Shown here piece after piece: positions 19,080 through 29,540 of a stretch of 64,000 nt of DNA. Position 1 is the first letter of the stretch. Each line of letters starts with the position of its first letter. Source of the stretch: Auriscalpium vulgare (Eukaryota; Basidiomycota; Agaricomycetes; Russulales; Auriscalpiaceae); NCBI GenBank assembly GCA_019915015.1, contig JAHBBC010000006.1, forward strand, positions 1-64,000. The letters are read 5' to 3'. Below the pieces are notes generated by a model, which had not been told where the DNA came from, made no database searches, and saw nothing but the letters and a program-made list of their open reading frames with translations. The position numbers and the translations under genes were made by a program.

Positions 19080-19691
19080 GGTTTTTGGACCCCCATGCAA
19101 CTTTCATCTTCGCCCCCATATATAGGTCTTTGTTCCCACGGTCTATTTTTCACCAATCCTGTGTTTTTCTGCCTCATGACCTTTTCAAAGACTCTCGTTT
19201 CAGTCAGTAATTTGTATTTTGTAAGCTAAGGAGAATAGATATGAGTAACATTTCAGTTGTTCTAGTATCAGACGCAAAAGCTCTATGAATTCCGTTTTTG
19301 GTAAAAAGGTCCCACGGTCGACGTGAAGCATGACATAGTTTGTAGCTGGTGTACCCGGAAAACTACGTCATGTCTCTCTACTCCGGCTAACATAGCCGGA
19401 AAATACTAATATTTTTCAAGGGGTCCTTAGTGGGATTTGAACTCTAGTTCCCTTACCTACAAGAGAATCATAGTAGCATCTCTACTTACCACTAGACTAT
19501 GTATACTAGCTTGAAGAGAGCCAATGCTCAAGCATGGCAATACGATTCCATTCAGTAACTTGACCTACAGTAAGTATTGTATATGACTTGTGTTATTGCG
19601 GAAATTTCCAAGTTCTGCCCACAGGCATCACTGAGACTGGACAGAAATTTATGTCCTGAGACATGCACGTAAGGAATCTGCTAGGCTCGTA

Positions 19692-19758
19692 CCCAGCCGG
19701 CTCCGCATTACGTCAGCTTCATATATGAGAGGGCGACGCTTCTGCGGAGCCGGCTGGG
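19692..19758. repeat. Left terminal palindrome of element X
   Basis: CCCAGCCGGCTCCGCA at 19692-19707 pairs perfectly with 19743-19758 around a 35-base loop. The right end of X has the same structure with different bases that still pair. Confidence 0.85.
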
Positions 19759-20775
19759 CCTACCGGTCGCCCTTTTGGCCTGACGCGTCGTCGCCCGCCA
19801 AATCCAAGCTCGCCCCTCTGACAAAAAAGCTTTCCACATCTCAAAAAAAAGTACTCTAAGTTGGTATACAAAAGATGATTTTTATGTCATTTGGAACAAC
19901 TTTGAGTATATAACTTTTGGCACGACCCTACACTCCGACTTGGTCATTGCAAGCCTCCGCAGCGCCAGTGCAGCTTATGCCTGCATGTTCCCGTCGCCGC
20001 TCCACCCGGCGCGCCGTAAGTGTGCTTCCACTTCGGTTATCGGAGGAGCTGTAAGGCCCATTTGCGAAGGTATGATGTGGAAATTGGGGTGGTCGGTGGA
20101 AACTTCGTCTGAAATGCTTCCCTGTGCGGCACCGCGCCCTCGACCACGGCCGCGTCCGCGCCCCCGTCCTCGCCCCCGTCCTCGCCCACGCCCTCGCCCA
20201 CGCCCTCGACCATGCTCCTGCTGCAACACATTGACAACCTGCTGCTCGGACTCCTGGGTGCTTCTTCCGGCGACAGATACACCACCACTCGCCGAAGTAG
20301 GCGGCTCCACGCGCGCTCGCTTTGCGGCCACCGGCGGATCGGCCGCTGTCTCCGTGTGCACTGCAGGATCAACAAACGCGCCAGTTCCGCGCTTTGCACC
20401 TCGTTGAGGACGTTCTTGCTCCGCCGAAAGCTCGGCTGTCACCATCTCATCGCAAGCCGTCAACTTCTCGAATAACTTGTCTCCGAGTTCAGCCCAATGC
20501 GACCAGGTATGGCGAAGCATGCCGTCAAACTGGGCCCTTGATGTGAATGGCACGACGGACGCTAACGTCTCACATAGGTCATCTTCTAGGATGACACTCG
20601 GCGCCCATCGCGCTCATGGGTAGCTGGTGCGCTTCATGTCTCGTCGCCATTCGTACAGTGCGTCGCGGACACCATCGACCGGTGCGTGTTTCTTCACGTT
20701 TGCCTGGCGACTTGCTCGAGGCGGCGTACCCGGTCGAACGCGGTCAAACAGGCGGGGGTTGCACAGATCGCAGCA

Positions 20776-21137
20776 ACTTGCTGGGAGTGGGCCGGTGCTA
20801 AGCACGGCAGGTACGATTCCGTTTCTAGCTTTGTGTGAATATTATTGTGTAGAATATGTAGGATATGTAGTTACTGTGCTCTTTGACCCTCCAATCTCAC
20901 AACAAACATGGACCCAACCATGCCCCAATCAATACCTGGCCGGCCTCACTCGCAAGCTCGTGCAGGCCGCCAGGTATTGAATTGGGACACTTAAGCCAAA
21001 TATCCTGAGTGCAATTTTATGGGGGGAGTCTTGAGAATACAGATATTTGAGTTGGGCAGTACATTGGTAGTCAAGAGACATGGTGTCATTTACGGATGCA
21101 CACCATAGTAATTCTGAAAACGATAGGAAAGAAATGT
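20776..21137. repeat. Repeat R2, copy a, inside the helicase gene
   Basis: These 362 bp match the reverse complement of 30788-31153, with scattered substitutions and a few small indels. In the middle is a long hairpin (20930-20979) with arms starting CAATACCTGGC and core CTCGCAAGCTCG. R2 and the adjoining R1 copy together form the insertion that splits the helicase exon. Confidence 0.88.
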
Positions 21138-21602
21138 ATACATAGTCTAGTGGTAAGTAGAGATGCTATGTTTCTCTTGTAGCTAAGGGAACTAGGGTTC
21201 AAATCCCACTAAGGACCCCTTGAAAAATATTAATATTTTCCGGCTATGTTAGCCGGAGTAGAGAGACATGACGTAGTTTTCCGGGTACACCAGCTACAAA
21301 CTATGTCATGCTTCACGTCGACCGTGGGAACTTTTTACCAAAAATGGAATTCATAAAGCTTTTGCGTCTGATACTAGAACAACTGGAATTTTACTCATAT
21401 CTATTCTCCTTAGCTTACAAAATACAAAATACTGACTGAAACGAGAGTCTTTGAAAAGGTCATGAGGCAGAAAAACACGGGATTGGTGAAAAATAGACCG
21501 TGGGAACAAAGACCTATATATGGGGGGGAAGATGAAAGTTGCATGGGGGTCCAAAAACCGCGACTGGTGCTTACATAAGAAACGATTCAAGGGAATCGTA
21601 AT
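21136..21602 (+). repeat. Repeat R1, copy 2, with tRNA-like head
   Basis: This 467-bp copy begins GTATACATAGTCTAGTGG. It carries an A-box-like TAGTCTAGTGG (21143-21153) and a B box GGTTCAAATCC (21196-21206), 42 bases apart as in tRNA genes, with anticodon-arm-like pairing between CTATG and TGTAG. The outer acceptor stem does not pair, so it is not a functional tRNA. It ends GGGAATCGTAA at 21602. It matches copy 1 (17215-19506) in the opposite orientation. Confidence 0.85.
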
Positions 21603-23412
21603 GCACGGGGGATACATCTGGCAGCGTAATGAGGTTAGTCGTCGTGCTTTTGCATTACATCAATGTGTACTGACCCGGTGAATCGTTGCCGAAGACCTTG
21701 GTGAGCACCTTCCTACGACAATCTGTTGTTTGAATGAAGACATACAGACCCTCGCGTGGTGCTTCGTCATTGAGAACTGGTTCGTGTATGACATCGACAG
21801 TGTCGTGCTGCCCACCCCAAGAACCTCTCTTGAGCCCATGGAGCTCAGCGTAGCTGCGACCCTTCTTTGCGCCGCCACGCGCACCCCGCTGCTGCCTCCC
21901 ACCACGGCCTGCGCGTCCACTGCGGCCTCGTGATCCGCCTGCGCCATGCGCTGTCGAGCTTGGCCCTCCTTTGGCGGTGCTGCCATGCGACTCCACAACA
22001 TCTGGGGCTCCGGGATCCGTTTCGAACGCCGCTTTCTCGACCAGGAGTACGGCGAGACCCCGTCGTCCTTCACCACGTGCAGCACGACCAGCGCGTTGAA
22101 CCCAAGAACTCAACGACGGCGGCAGTTTCCACTGAACGACCATGTCGACATCAGGAATGTTACACCCCTGTGGTATACGTCAGCTTGCGTTTGCATTCGG
22201 ACTGACTGCACTTACCATTCCAGCTGCGTCAGTACATACCAGGACTCGGATTATGCCCCCTTTGAAAAGGCGCATGGCTCGATCACGATACTTTTGGGAC
22301 ATCGCAGCGCTGTAGGGTCGCACTAGCCCCAGATAACGGAATTTCTCGGGTACGCGGGCATTTAGATGGTCGACAATGGCACTTCCACCTTTGATGTCGT
22401 CGGTGTAGAGAAATGTCTTCGGAATGTCCGAGATATACGAGATGTTGTCCGGCACAACAAAATCGAGGTCTGTGAATGTGTTCATGGGGTGCTCGATGGC
22501 GCGGACGACATGCGCGACGTTCGGGCGATCATTTCCAATGTTGATGAACAAATAATCGAGAGGGTTGTACTGGAGCTTGTGGATGACATCTCGTCGCACG
22601 CGCGCTGTGAGTGTGGCGGACACCGCAACGAACGGCGTCGACTGGGGTAAAAACGCGCGAATGATACCGATTGTGCCGTACTTCTTGCGGAACGACGCCC
22701 CCCAGTGCGACACACAGTGGGCTTCGTCGATGAAGACCGAGAGGCATCGAGACCCAAATACCGGTTTGCGAAGCACCCCTTCCGTGAAGCGGCGTGTTTG
22801 CAGCATCTCGGGTGACAGTATCACAATTTGCCAATCGCCTGCTACGATTTTCTGAAGGCTACAAATCAGCAGATATCCAGCGGACCTGGTAAGCATCTGC
22901 GCACCTTCATCTGGGCCTTGCTGCATCCTCCGTACGAGCTGTTGAGGGCCATCGCACGCAGCCCGAACTCCTCCTTGAATGTTGACACCTGCAAGCATTC
23001 GTCAGAAAAGGAGACATCAATTATGATAGGCTCATACCTGTTCATTGTGGAGTGCAATCAATGGCGAAACCACCAATGTTACCTTGCCCTCGTTGACCTT
23101 GAGCAAGTGCGGGCCCGCCGCAATACCCGTTTTCCCTGAACCCGTTGCTGCATGGATGAGAACGTCTTTGCGGCGCACTTGCGCGGCTATAGCTTCGAGC
23201 TGAAAGGGTTTTGCTCCTGTCTTCCAGGTCTTGAAGTGTTCTTTGATCAGGTCCGGGAGCGTCTTGAGTTCTTCTTCGCGGTGCGCTTTCTCCTCTAGGC
23301 TAAGGGGGGCAGCAGAGTGCAATGTCGTTGCGCGTGCCGATGGGCGTTGCTTCTTTCGATGACGAGTGCCAACAGGGGCCGACGGGCGAGCGGGAGCAGC
23401 TGCGGGCAGCAT

Positions 23413-23924
23413 GGTGAGCGGATGTAACACTGTTAGTCACTAGCACTCGCTCGGCGGCGCGCACCTTTTTCCGCGGCCAGCCCTTCCTGCCAGAGCATCC
23501 ACCTGCGCTGTCGACAGTCAACCCGGGCCTATGTCACGCCAACAACGGCAAAGGGGCCGAAGGATACTGCAATCGTCAGACTCAATCAATCCGGACAACG
23601 GTGCGGCTCACACTGTCGCTTGATAATTATCACAACCTGACAGACTATCGGTTGGTTTTAGAAAACGAGGTATATGGCCAAAACAGCCACTTACCTACTT
23701 TGCATGTGGCCCACGCGCCTGCTGAACGAGGTCCCTTGAGCTCTTCGCCGACGCGATCCACACGCAGCGATGGTCCGCACACACCGTCGACTTCCATTTG
23801 TCCCTGCACTGAAACACGTATGTTAGGTCCTTCGAGTCCCTTCGGGTCTTGGTTGACGTCGGAAGACGTACCTCTGGCTCATACGTTATGGCCTCCTCGC
23901 ACACCGATTGCACGCGCACACGAA
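23413..23924. promoter_or_regulatory. Divergent intergenic region of element X
   Basis: About 510 bp separate the helicase ATG (23412, minus) from the proposed ATG of the DUF6589-like gene (23925, plus). Both promoters must lie here or within the 5' exons. I see no clear TATA box. An open frame extends upstream of 23925 to 23601, so the plus-strand start could be earlier. Confidence 0.45.
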
Positions 23925-26900
23925 ATGTCTCAGACCGGACCTCCACGGATTGTGCGTGCGAGAAGCTCGTCTCTACCAGCGCCACAAACACCACGGCGAG
24001 AACCTTCACTCATGGCCTCTTCGGACATCGTGTATACCCCAAGGACGGAGAAAAAGATGGCCAACCTCCAGAAGGCAGCCAAACGACGCGCCACCATTGT
24101 GCAGCAGCAGGAAATAGCAGATTTGCTGGTCCAGCAGCAAAAGGAATCCGAGGAGCTTGCCACTGCTGAATTCTTTAATCGCATTCTGGAGCAAATGACG
24201 GCCAAGGGTTACTCACTAGTGCATCTCTTTGACTATGTCTTCAACCCTGCGCATCGGCTGGCGCGTGACCACCGGTGGGCTGGCTTCTGGAAGCACGGGA
24301 AGGCGGTGGAGCGAATCTTTGGGTACTGGAGCTCGTCGAAGTACAGCAAGGAGGCGCGCCGGCGACTCCAGGAAATCGCGCTACGGCTCGTTTCCGCATT
24401 CGCAAGGCGAGAAGCAAGGTCCATCACGAATAGCCGTATTCTGCAGACCGTCGGCCGTCCTGTCAATGAGGATTTCTTCTTGTCACATTCAATGCTGGGC
24501 CTTACCACGCAGATGCGCACGATGGCGCCCGTGATGTTTCGTGTTTTTGATGCATTCTCAACGACGACACGTCAATTGCGAAACATGTCGGTCAAGGCTG
24601 CCAGGCGAAAGGAACTTGTGAGCATGAACCTTTTTGCCATGCTTAGGAACTCACACTGATGTGTCGTGACATGCCAGCTTGAAGGGTCCGCAATTTTGTC
24701 GCTCCTAAAAGCGCACAGTAGTCAGAACAGTTACCCGGGAAAGGTGTACGGGACTTACCTCATGGCAACCGGCGCTCAACGCCAGCACTTCAGTATTTTC
24801 AATGCGTTGGGCGTGTCAGCGGGTTACAACAGCATCATTTCGGCGGGACGCCATGCTTCAGCGCGGTCGCTGGCAGGTCAGGCCGCATCGCTGCAGGTAC
24901 GTATGAGTCTCTGGATTGGCAGCACAACATATGAGATTTACCTTGCTATCGCTCTCGCAGGAGGAGGCCAACGAAGTATCCAGTAATACAGACTCTGAAT
25001 CAAATGTGGGTCAGGCGATGCCGGCGACGGCAACCGATGAACGTACCGTGCAACTGGATGGCAATGAAACGCAGGGACGGGCCGATGTTCATGTCCCAGA
25101 AGCTCCGTCAACGCATACACGTGTTGACCTTGGCCAAACCGTCAAACGGCGCAAGGGACAGCGTCCAGGTGTGCTCTGGGAGCTTTCCGAAGCCTGCAGG
25201 ATGTCTGCACGGAAGGTTGCATCTGTTGGCCTGTTTGCTTCTGTGTACGACAACATCAATATGATGAACCGGATCGCAGAGCAAATTGTTGGGCGTAAAA
25301 GTGAGTTAGCAAATGCACGGCGAGGAACACATTTACTCACTGTTGTGAATTTGAAGACGCGCAGGAGAACGGAACATGTGCAACATTATTCCCGCTCTTC
25401 GACGCCAAACTGCAAAACATGTTGACGGCTAAGATTGACGAAGGCATCATGAATGCCGGGGACCTCAAGATTACCGACATCGAACTCACCGAGTACGAAT
25501 TCGACCTGTACAACAAGGCCATGGTGCACGCAATCCTACGCATAATCATCAGATACGGAGGTGACGGGTTTAAAAAATGGCACGAGGACGTCGCAGCCCT
25601 TTTACCCTGCTCGCCAGATAAGATTGAGGTTCATCAGACCAAGATCTATCCTTTGCCGGCCATGGAAATTGACGAAGCTTCAATTGTTGGCAACGTGGAA
25701 GTCCTGGAGACCATATACGCGGAACTGGAGCTTGATGTCAACAAGGAAGACTTCTCAAAATACGCAAAAATTGTCGCAGGAGATCAACTCACTATAGCCC
25801 GACAGCGCGCCATTCTGTTGGTCCGACTTGGGCACGAAGACGGCTCGGAGGAGTGGAAACATATCGTCTTGATGCCAGGGCTTTTCCATGTCAAGATTGC
25901 GGACTGTCAAGGCATGATGGAGACTCACTTTGGAAAGCCGAACGCTGGGACACGCAGTCCCGGTGGCCTGGCATTCCACAATGTCGTCCTTGACCGTCTT
26001 CCCATCGTCTTGAGCGCTTTGCCTACGTTTCGAACATGTCGTGACCTTGTCATGATTTCCTTGTATGCTCGTGTGCTGCACTGTCTCTTGCTGGTATCTG
26101 GCAAGTCAACGCTTGATGAATACGCGGCGTCACTCACTTCATTCAGCACCCTGGAAGATCATGCACACACCATCTACCGGCAATTTACGGACATCGAGTT
26201 CGTTCACGAGCTCAGAGAGAAGCGAGGGCGAGAGGAGCGTAAACGGAGCGCGGCAGCAGAGGAAGTGAGAGCACAGGAGAAAGCGGCGGAGAAAGCGAGA
26301 AAGAAGATGGCAACGTCGACAGCCGCGCAGCTGCTGGCAGGCGCCTCGAGCTCGAGCGCTTCGAACATTCCGAAGCAGAATTCCATAGACAAGAGCGCTG
26401 AGGGCGCCTCGAGTTCAAGCGCTTTGAGGGTAACAAAGCAGAAGTCCGCAGACAAGAGTGACGAACCAACAGGCCACATCAAGATGGGTGACATGGTCTT
26501 CGAGAATGCGATCCTGTTCATGCGCGACGCTCTTCACACCCGCGAATTTTCGGACGCAATCAAGAGCGGTGACTCTCGCAGAGTCATTGTCGTCCTCAAG
26601 CTGTGGTGCTACGCATTCAGAGGCAACGGGCGCTCAAAATATGCCCATGAGATGCTGCATCTCATCCATAACCTTGTCAATGTGTGGCCGACCGAGTTTC
26701 GGTGAGTCGTGGTGTGTTACTTCAACCTGTCTGGCCACTCACTCGTGTTTTTATTCTGTAAGTGACATCATCGTGAAGAATTGGCTCTTGAATCCAACGG
26801 GGCGCGAGGACGGCTTTGTCGAGGTTGATCTCATACAAGAGCATCTCAATTATTGGATCAAGGTACGTGCTAATAATTTGCGGCTTCATAACATACTGAC

Positions 26901-27646
26901 TGGGATGTGCTGGCAGCGTGTTTACAAGGCCGACGGCGACGCACACTCGTGGGACTGGCTGGCAATGGTTGCCCCGTGTATTGACGTACTCCGGCACCTC
27001 GCAGCATCCATCAATGCTGAGATCGGTGCTCACCAGGGTGCAAGTCACACGACGCCGGAGCTCACAAGAGACATACATCTCCTCATGAAAAGCCTCTCGG
27101 ATTTACAGGTATATCAATATGTGGAGGGGCGAGTACTCGACGATGACGAAAAGCCAGCACCCGACGTCATCTCCGAAACTGATGACACTGTTAGACCCGG
27201 AGAACCCGCTCAGAAAAGCACTGTTTCGACCTACCTCAGACGCCAGTGCACCTCTCCCCGCCACTACCATTCCTTCCAGCGACATGCCGTTGTCGCAGCG
27301 TGCGGCGGCAGAGACTTCCGGGCACGGGCCAGTGCGCGTCACTGAATTGCCGGAAGTTACCATGGCGGATGCAGCAGAGTGGGAAGACGACGCCAGCAGC
27401 GACTCCGGGGCCTCGTCGGCGGCGTCCATCGAAGAAGGCGCCAGCGCGGATGCGTTGCGCGTGCTCGAGGACGCCCAGTTTGCCCCCGAGACAGAGACAG
27501 AGGGTGATGCACGATGGTTCCCACACGAGCTGCTTGCCGGCTTGAGTGATAGCTCGGAATCTGGCTGTGAGAGTGATGAGGTGGATAGCGGGGAGGATGT
27601 GGCCGATGTCGATGTCGACACTGATGAGAGTGGAAGCGAAGAGTAG
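23925..27646 (+). CDS. DUF6589-like protein of element X
   Basis: Proposed exons are 23925-24617, 24678-24896, 24961-25300, 25357-26701, 26763-26862, 26917-27108 and 27158-27646, all joining in frame (about 1125 aa). Segments such as YDNINMMNRIAEQIVGRK, GTCATLFPLFDAKLQ, MPGLFHVKIADCQG, LLLVSGKSTLDEYAASL and NWLLNPTG match what I remember of basidiomycete DUF6589 proteins. A charged coiled-coil-like stretch (near 26205-26320) and an acidic C-terminus (VDVDTDESGSEE) are visible. The last intron is doubtful, because its sequence also reads as family-like protein (EGRVLDDDEKPAPDVI) that then needs a frameshift. The gene lies between long TIRs, divergent from the helicase. Biochemical function is unknown. 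Confidence 0.75.
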
Positions 27647-27895
27647 GTGCTACGTGTCGCGCGCGGCTTTGCGCGCCAGCCGCACAGTGTAAGCGCCCGC
27701 GTCGAAATGTTCAAGTCATAGTGTAGTATCGTGCCAAAAGTTATATACTCAAAGTTGTTCCAAATGACATAAAAACCATCTTTCGTATACCAACTTAGAG
27801 TACTTTTTTTTGAGATGTGGAAAGTTTTTTCGTCGGAGGGGCGAGCTTGGATTTGGCGGGCGGCGACGCGTCAGGCCAAAACAGCGCCCAATATG

Positions 27896-27968
27896 CCCAG
27901 TCCGCTCGCAAGCTCGCGCGACCAATATTGACTCCTTACATAAGCGCGGGCTGTGCGAGCGGACTGGG
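27896..27968. repeat. Right terminal palindrome of element X
   Basis: CCCAGTCCGCTCGCA at 27896-27910 pairs perfectly with 27954-27968. Further in, AGCTCGCGC and GCGCGGGCT extend the pairing with one mismatch. Relative to the left end, two base pairs are exchanged and one is missing from both arms. Confidence 0.85.
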
Positions 27969-27986
27969 GACGAGTCTAGGAATTTG

Positions 27987-29261
27987 CGTCCGTCCAGCCC
28001 TTTTCACTGGGCATCGTCTAGCTGTGTCCGGCGTTGTCCCAGATGAGGCACCAAAGGGCACCAACTCAAGTCCGACTGCCAGGCTGCAAAGCCACCACTG
28101 CCTCGCTCAGCTGCCAACCTCTGCCAAGCATGTAACAGTTCTATAAAGCAGAGGGCGTAATTCATTTGGCTATGTATGATACCTGTGTCAACAAACTCTG
28201 AGCGAAAGACCACCGCACTCAGCAAAGGGGAGGCTCTCCATTGCAGCTACAAACATGATCAATCAAAACCGATGGCACACCCGCGCTGTATACGTATAGT
28301 GAGCTTCTCTGGTCGCCATCCACATGTGCTTCCATGTCCCGCCTGCGCCCTCGCTAACCGCCTCTTCCTGTCCTATCTGTTCTACTTGTGTAGCATTTAA
28401 AGGCACACAGATGTTCCGGACGAGCACCCCAGGGCCCTCCGCGGGCCTGCGGGTGCGTGCGCGCAATCAGAACTCACGCAGTAACATGAAGCGTATGAGC
28501 GGGGCTTACTGCTAAGGTCAAGGAGCTCCTGCATGTGCACCCTGCCCGAGCACAGCGAGCAGGCCGCGCAGGATGTTGAGTGCTTGGCACGGCTGCCGCA
28601 CGAGCGCGGCCATCGAGTGGCCCGCAGGTTCGCGTCGCATGGGCAGAAGGCGGCATCGCAGTACGCGTACGCGGCGGCGGGGCCGAGCATCTACGTGTAC
28701 GGGCTGTACGACAAGCGAGAGCTCCCGCTCCGTACTGCAGATAGTGCTTGTGGTATGGCGCGGCGGAGGCAGGCGGGCACGCGTGGTACGACGACGCGGA
28801 GGCGGAGTCGGCCGACATCGAGAAGCGATGAGCACGGGAACTACGGTTGCTGCGCCAGCTTGCCGCCGGGCTGGGACTTGAATGGTGCGGGCCTGGCCGC
28901 GGCGTTATTGTAGTGGGGCCGTGCGGTCGCTGCAGGTTGAGGCGCATGCGCGTCGGCCGCTTGGATGCGCGCGACTCGCGAGTGCCATTTCTTGTTTGGA
29001 TCGCCATCGCAGAAGTTAGTGTTGGCCTCACAAAGGTGCAGTTTGCCTGCACTGCTACATGAGTGGACGGGACGGCGGGCGAGGAGAGATGGAAGCGGGC
29101 TCACTATGCAGCTCGCGCACGAGGCTATCAAGCTCCACGATGAGGTTGCGCAAGTGCACGAGATTCCCACCAGCCAGAGGTCGGAGGAGGCCATGTCCAG
29201 GATGGCGCTGTACGCGAGAAAGCAACGCACAGGAGTGGCGAGGCCCAGTGACGTTGCAGGG
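27987..29261. other. No supported gene
   Basis: This follows the right target duplication of element X. GC-rich open frames run on both strands from about 28470 to 28900 but show no domain. The sequence is probably decayed host or transposon material next to the G-alpha remnant. Confidence 0.4.
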
Positions 29262-29540
29262 CGGTCAATCGGGTTGAAGTGGTACACCGCCGAGTCGTTG
29301 AGTTGGAATTCGTGCGAACGGCTGACAGCCTCGCGAACACCGTTGTCTCGCCAAAGCCCCTTGATAGCGCCGGACACGTCGCTGGGCAAAACGTCGGCCT
29401 CAATCTGTAGGGGCAGGGAGAGGATGACTGCGCGGCGGGCTGCATCGTTCTGCGGCGAGAGGGGGATGTCGAGGAGCGGCATCGTCTCGAGGATGGCGCG
29501 CATCAACTCGATGGTGTTGGTGAATGATTTCCAGTCGACT
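29262..29540 (-). pseudogene. G-protein alpha subunit fragment (helical domain)
   Basis: The minus strand encodes WKSFTNTIELMRAILETM, then LDIPLSPQNDAARRA, QIEADVLPSDVSGAIKGLW and EFQLNDSAVYHFNPIDR, matching the helical domain of fungal G-alpha subunits. A splice-acceptor-like CAG precedes it at about 29541. The P-loop and the GTPase switch regions that should flank it are missing: the sequence diverges abruptly after about 29262 and before 29541. It is a truncated relic, or a single exon copied with a mobile element. Confidence 0.75.

Larger units (their letters stand above)
17215..19506 (-). repeat. Repeat R1, copy 1, split by a 1.8-kb transposon
   Basis: 17215-17265 and 19089-19506 together match the reverse complement of 21136-21602 end to end (about 466 bp). 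The two pieces are separated by the Mutator-like insertion. In minus orientation R1 begins GTATACATAGTCTAGTGG, carries a tRNA-like module (A box, then a B box of the type GGTTCAAATCC with one change here) and ends in GGGAATCGTAA. The module and size suit a tRNA-derived SINE, but acceptor-stem pairing is lost and no tail repeat is obvious. Confidence 0.85.
19975..23412 (-). pseudogene. RecQ-like ATP-dependent helicase of element X, broken
   Basis: Exons 23412-23038, 22988-22905, 22851-22216, 22167-21675 and one from 21617 join in frame. They show motif I (AATGSGKTGIAAG), motif Ia (SPLIALHNEQ), motif II (FIDEAHCVSHWG), motif III (AVSATL), motif V (VCTDAAGMGCNIPDVD) and motif VI (QRAGRAARGEGR), the order of RecQ-type superfamily 2 helicases. 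The exon at 21617 is then cut by about 824 bp of repeats (20779-21602). The C-terminal part resumes near 20778 with CCDLCNPRLFDRVRPG, a Cys-containing motif, meets an in-frame TGA (20614-20616) and continues in the same frame to 19975 through a tail with a long (Gly-Arg) run (about 20135-20215). Insertion plus nonsense codon mean the gene is probably inactive. Confidence 0.88.
19681..27979. mobile_element. Element X: TIR transposon with RecQ-like and DUF6589-like genes
   Basis: The 8299-bp unit begins CTAGGCTCGTACCCAG and ends with the inverse of CTAGACTCGTCCCCAG. It is flanked by GAATCTG (19674-19680) and GAATTTG (27980-27986), a 7-bp target duplication with one C/T difference. The terminal inverted repeats extend about 265 bp (to about 19944 and from about 27712), imperfect, with a strongly conserved inner 150 bp. 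Each end has a palindrome (19692-19758 and 27896-27968). Between the TIRs are two divergent multi-exon genes: a RecQ-like helicase on the minus strand, now broken, and a DUF6589-like gene on the plus strand. I know of no named transposon class with this gene pair; the assignment as a mobile element rests on the TIRs and target duplication. Confidence 0.8.

Noticed and set aside
19940..20407. Plus-strand Pro-Arg-rich frame opposite the helicase tail
   Set aside because: It is the complement of the Gly-Arg repeat of the helicase C-terminus.
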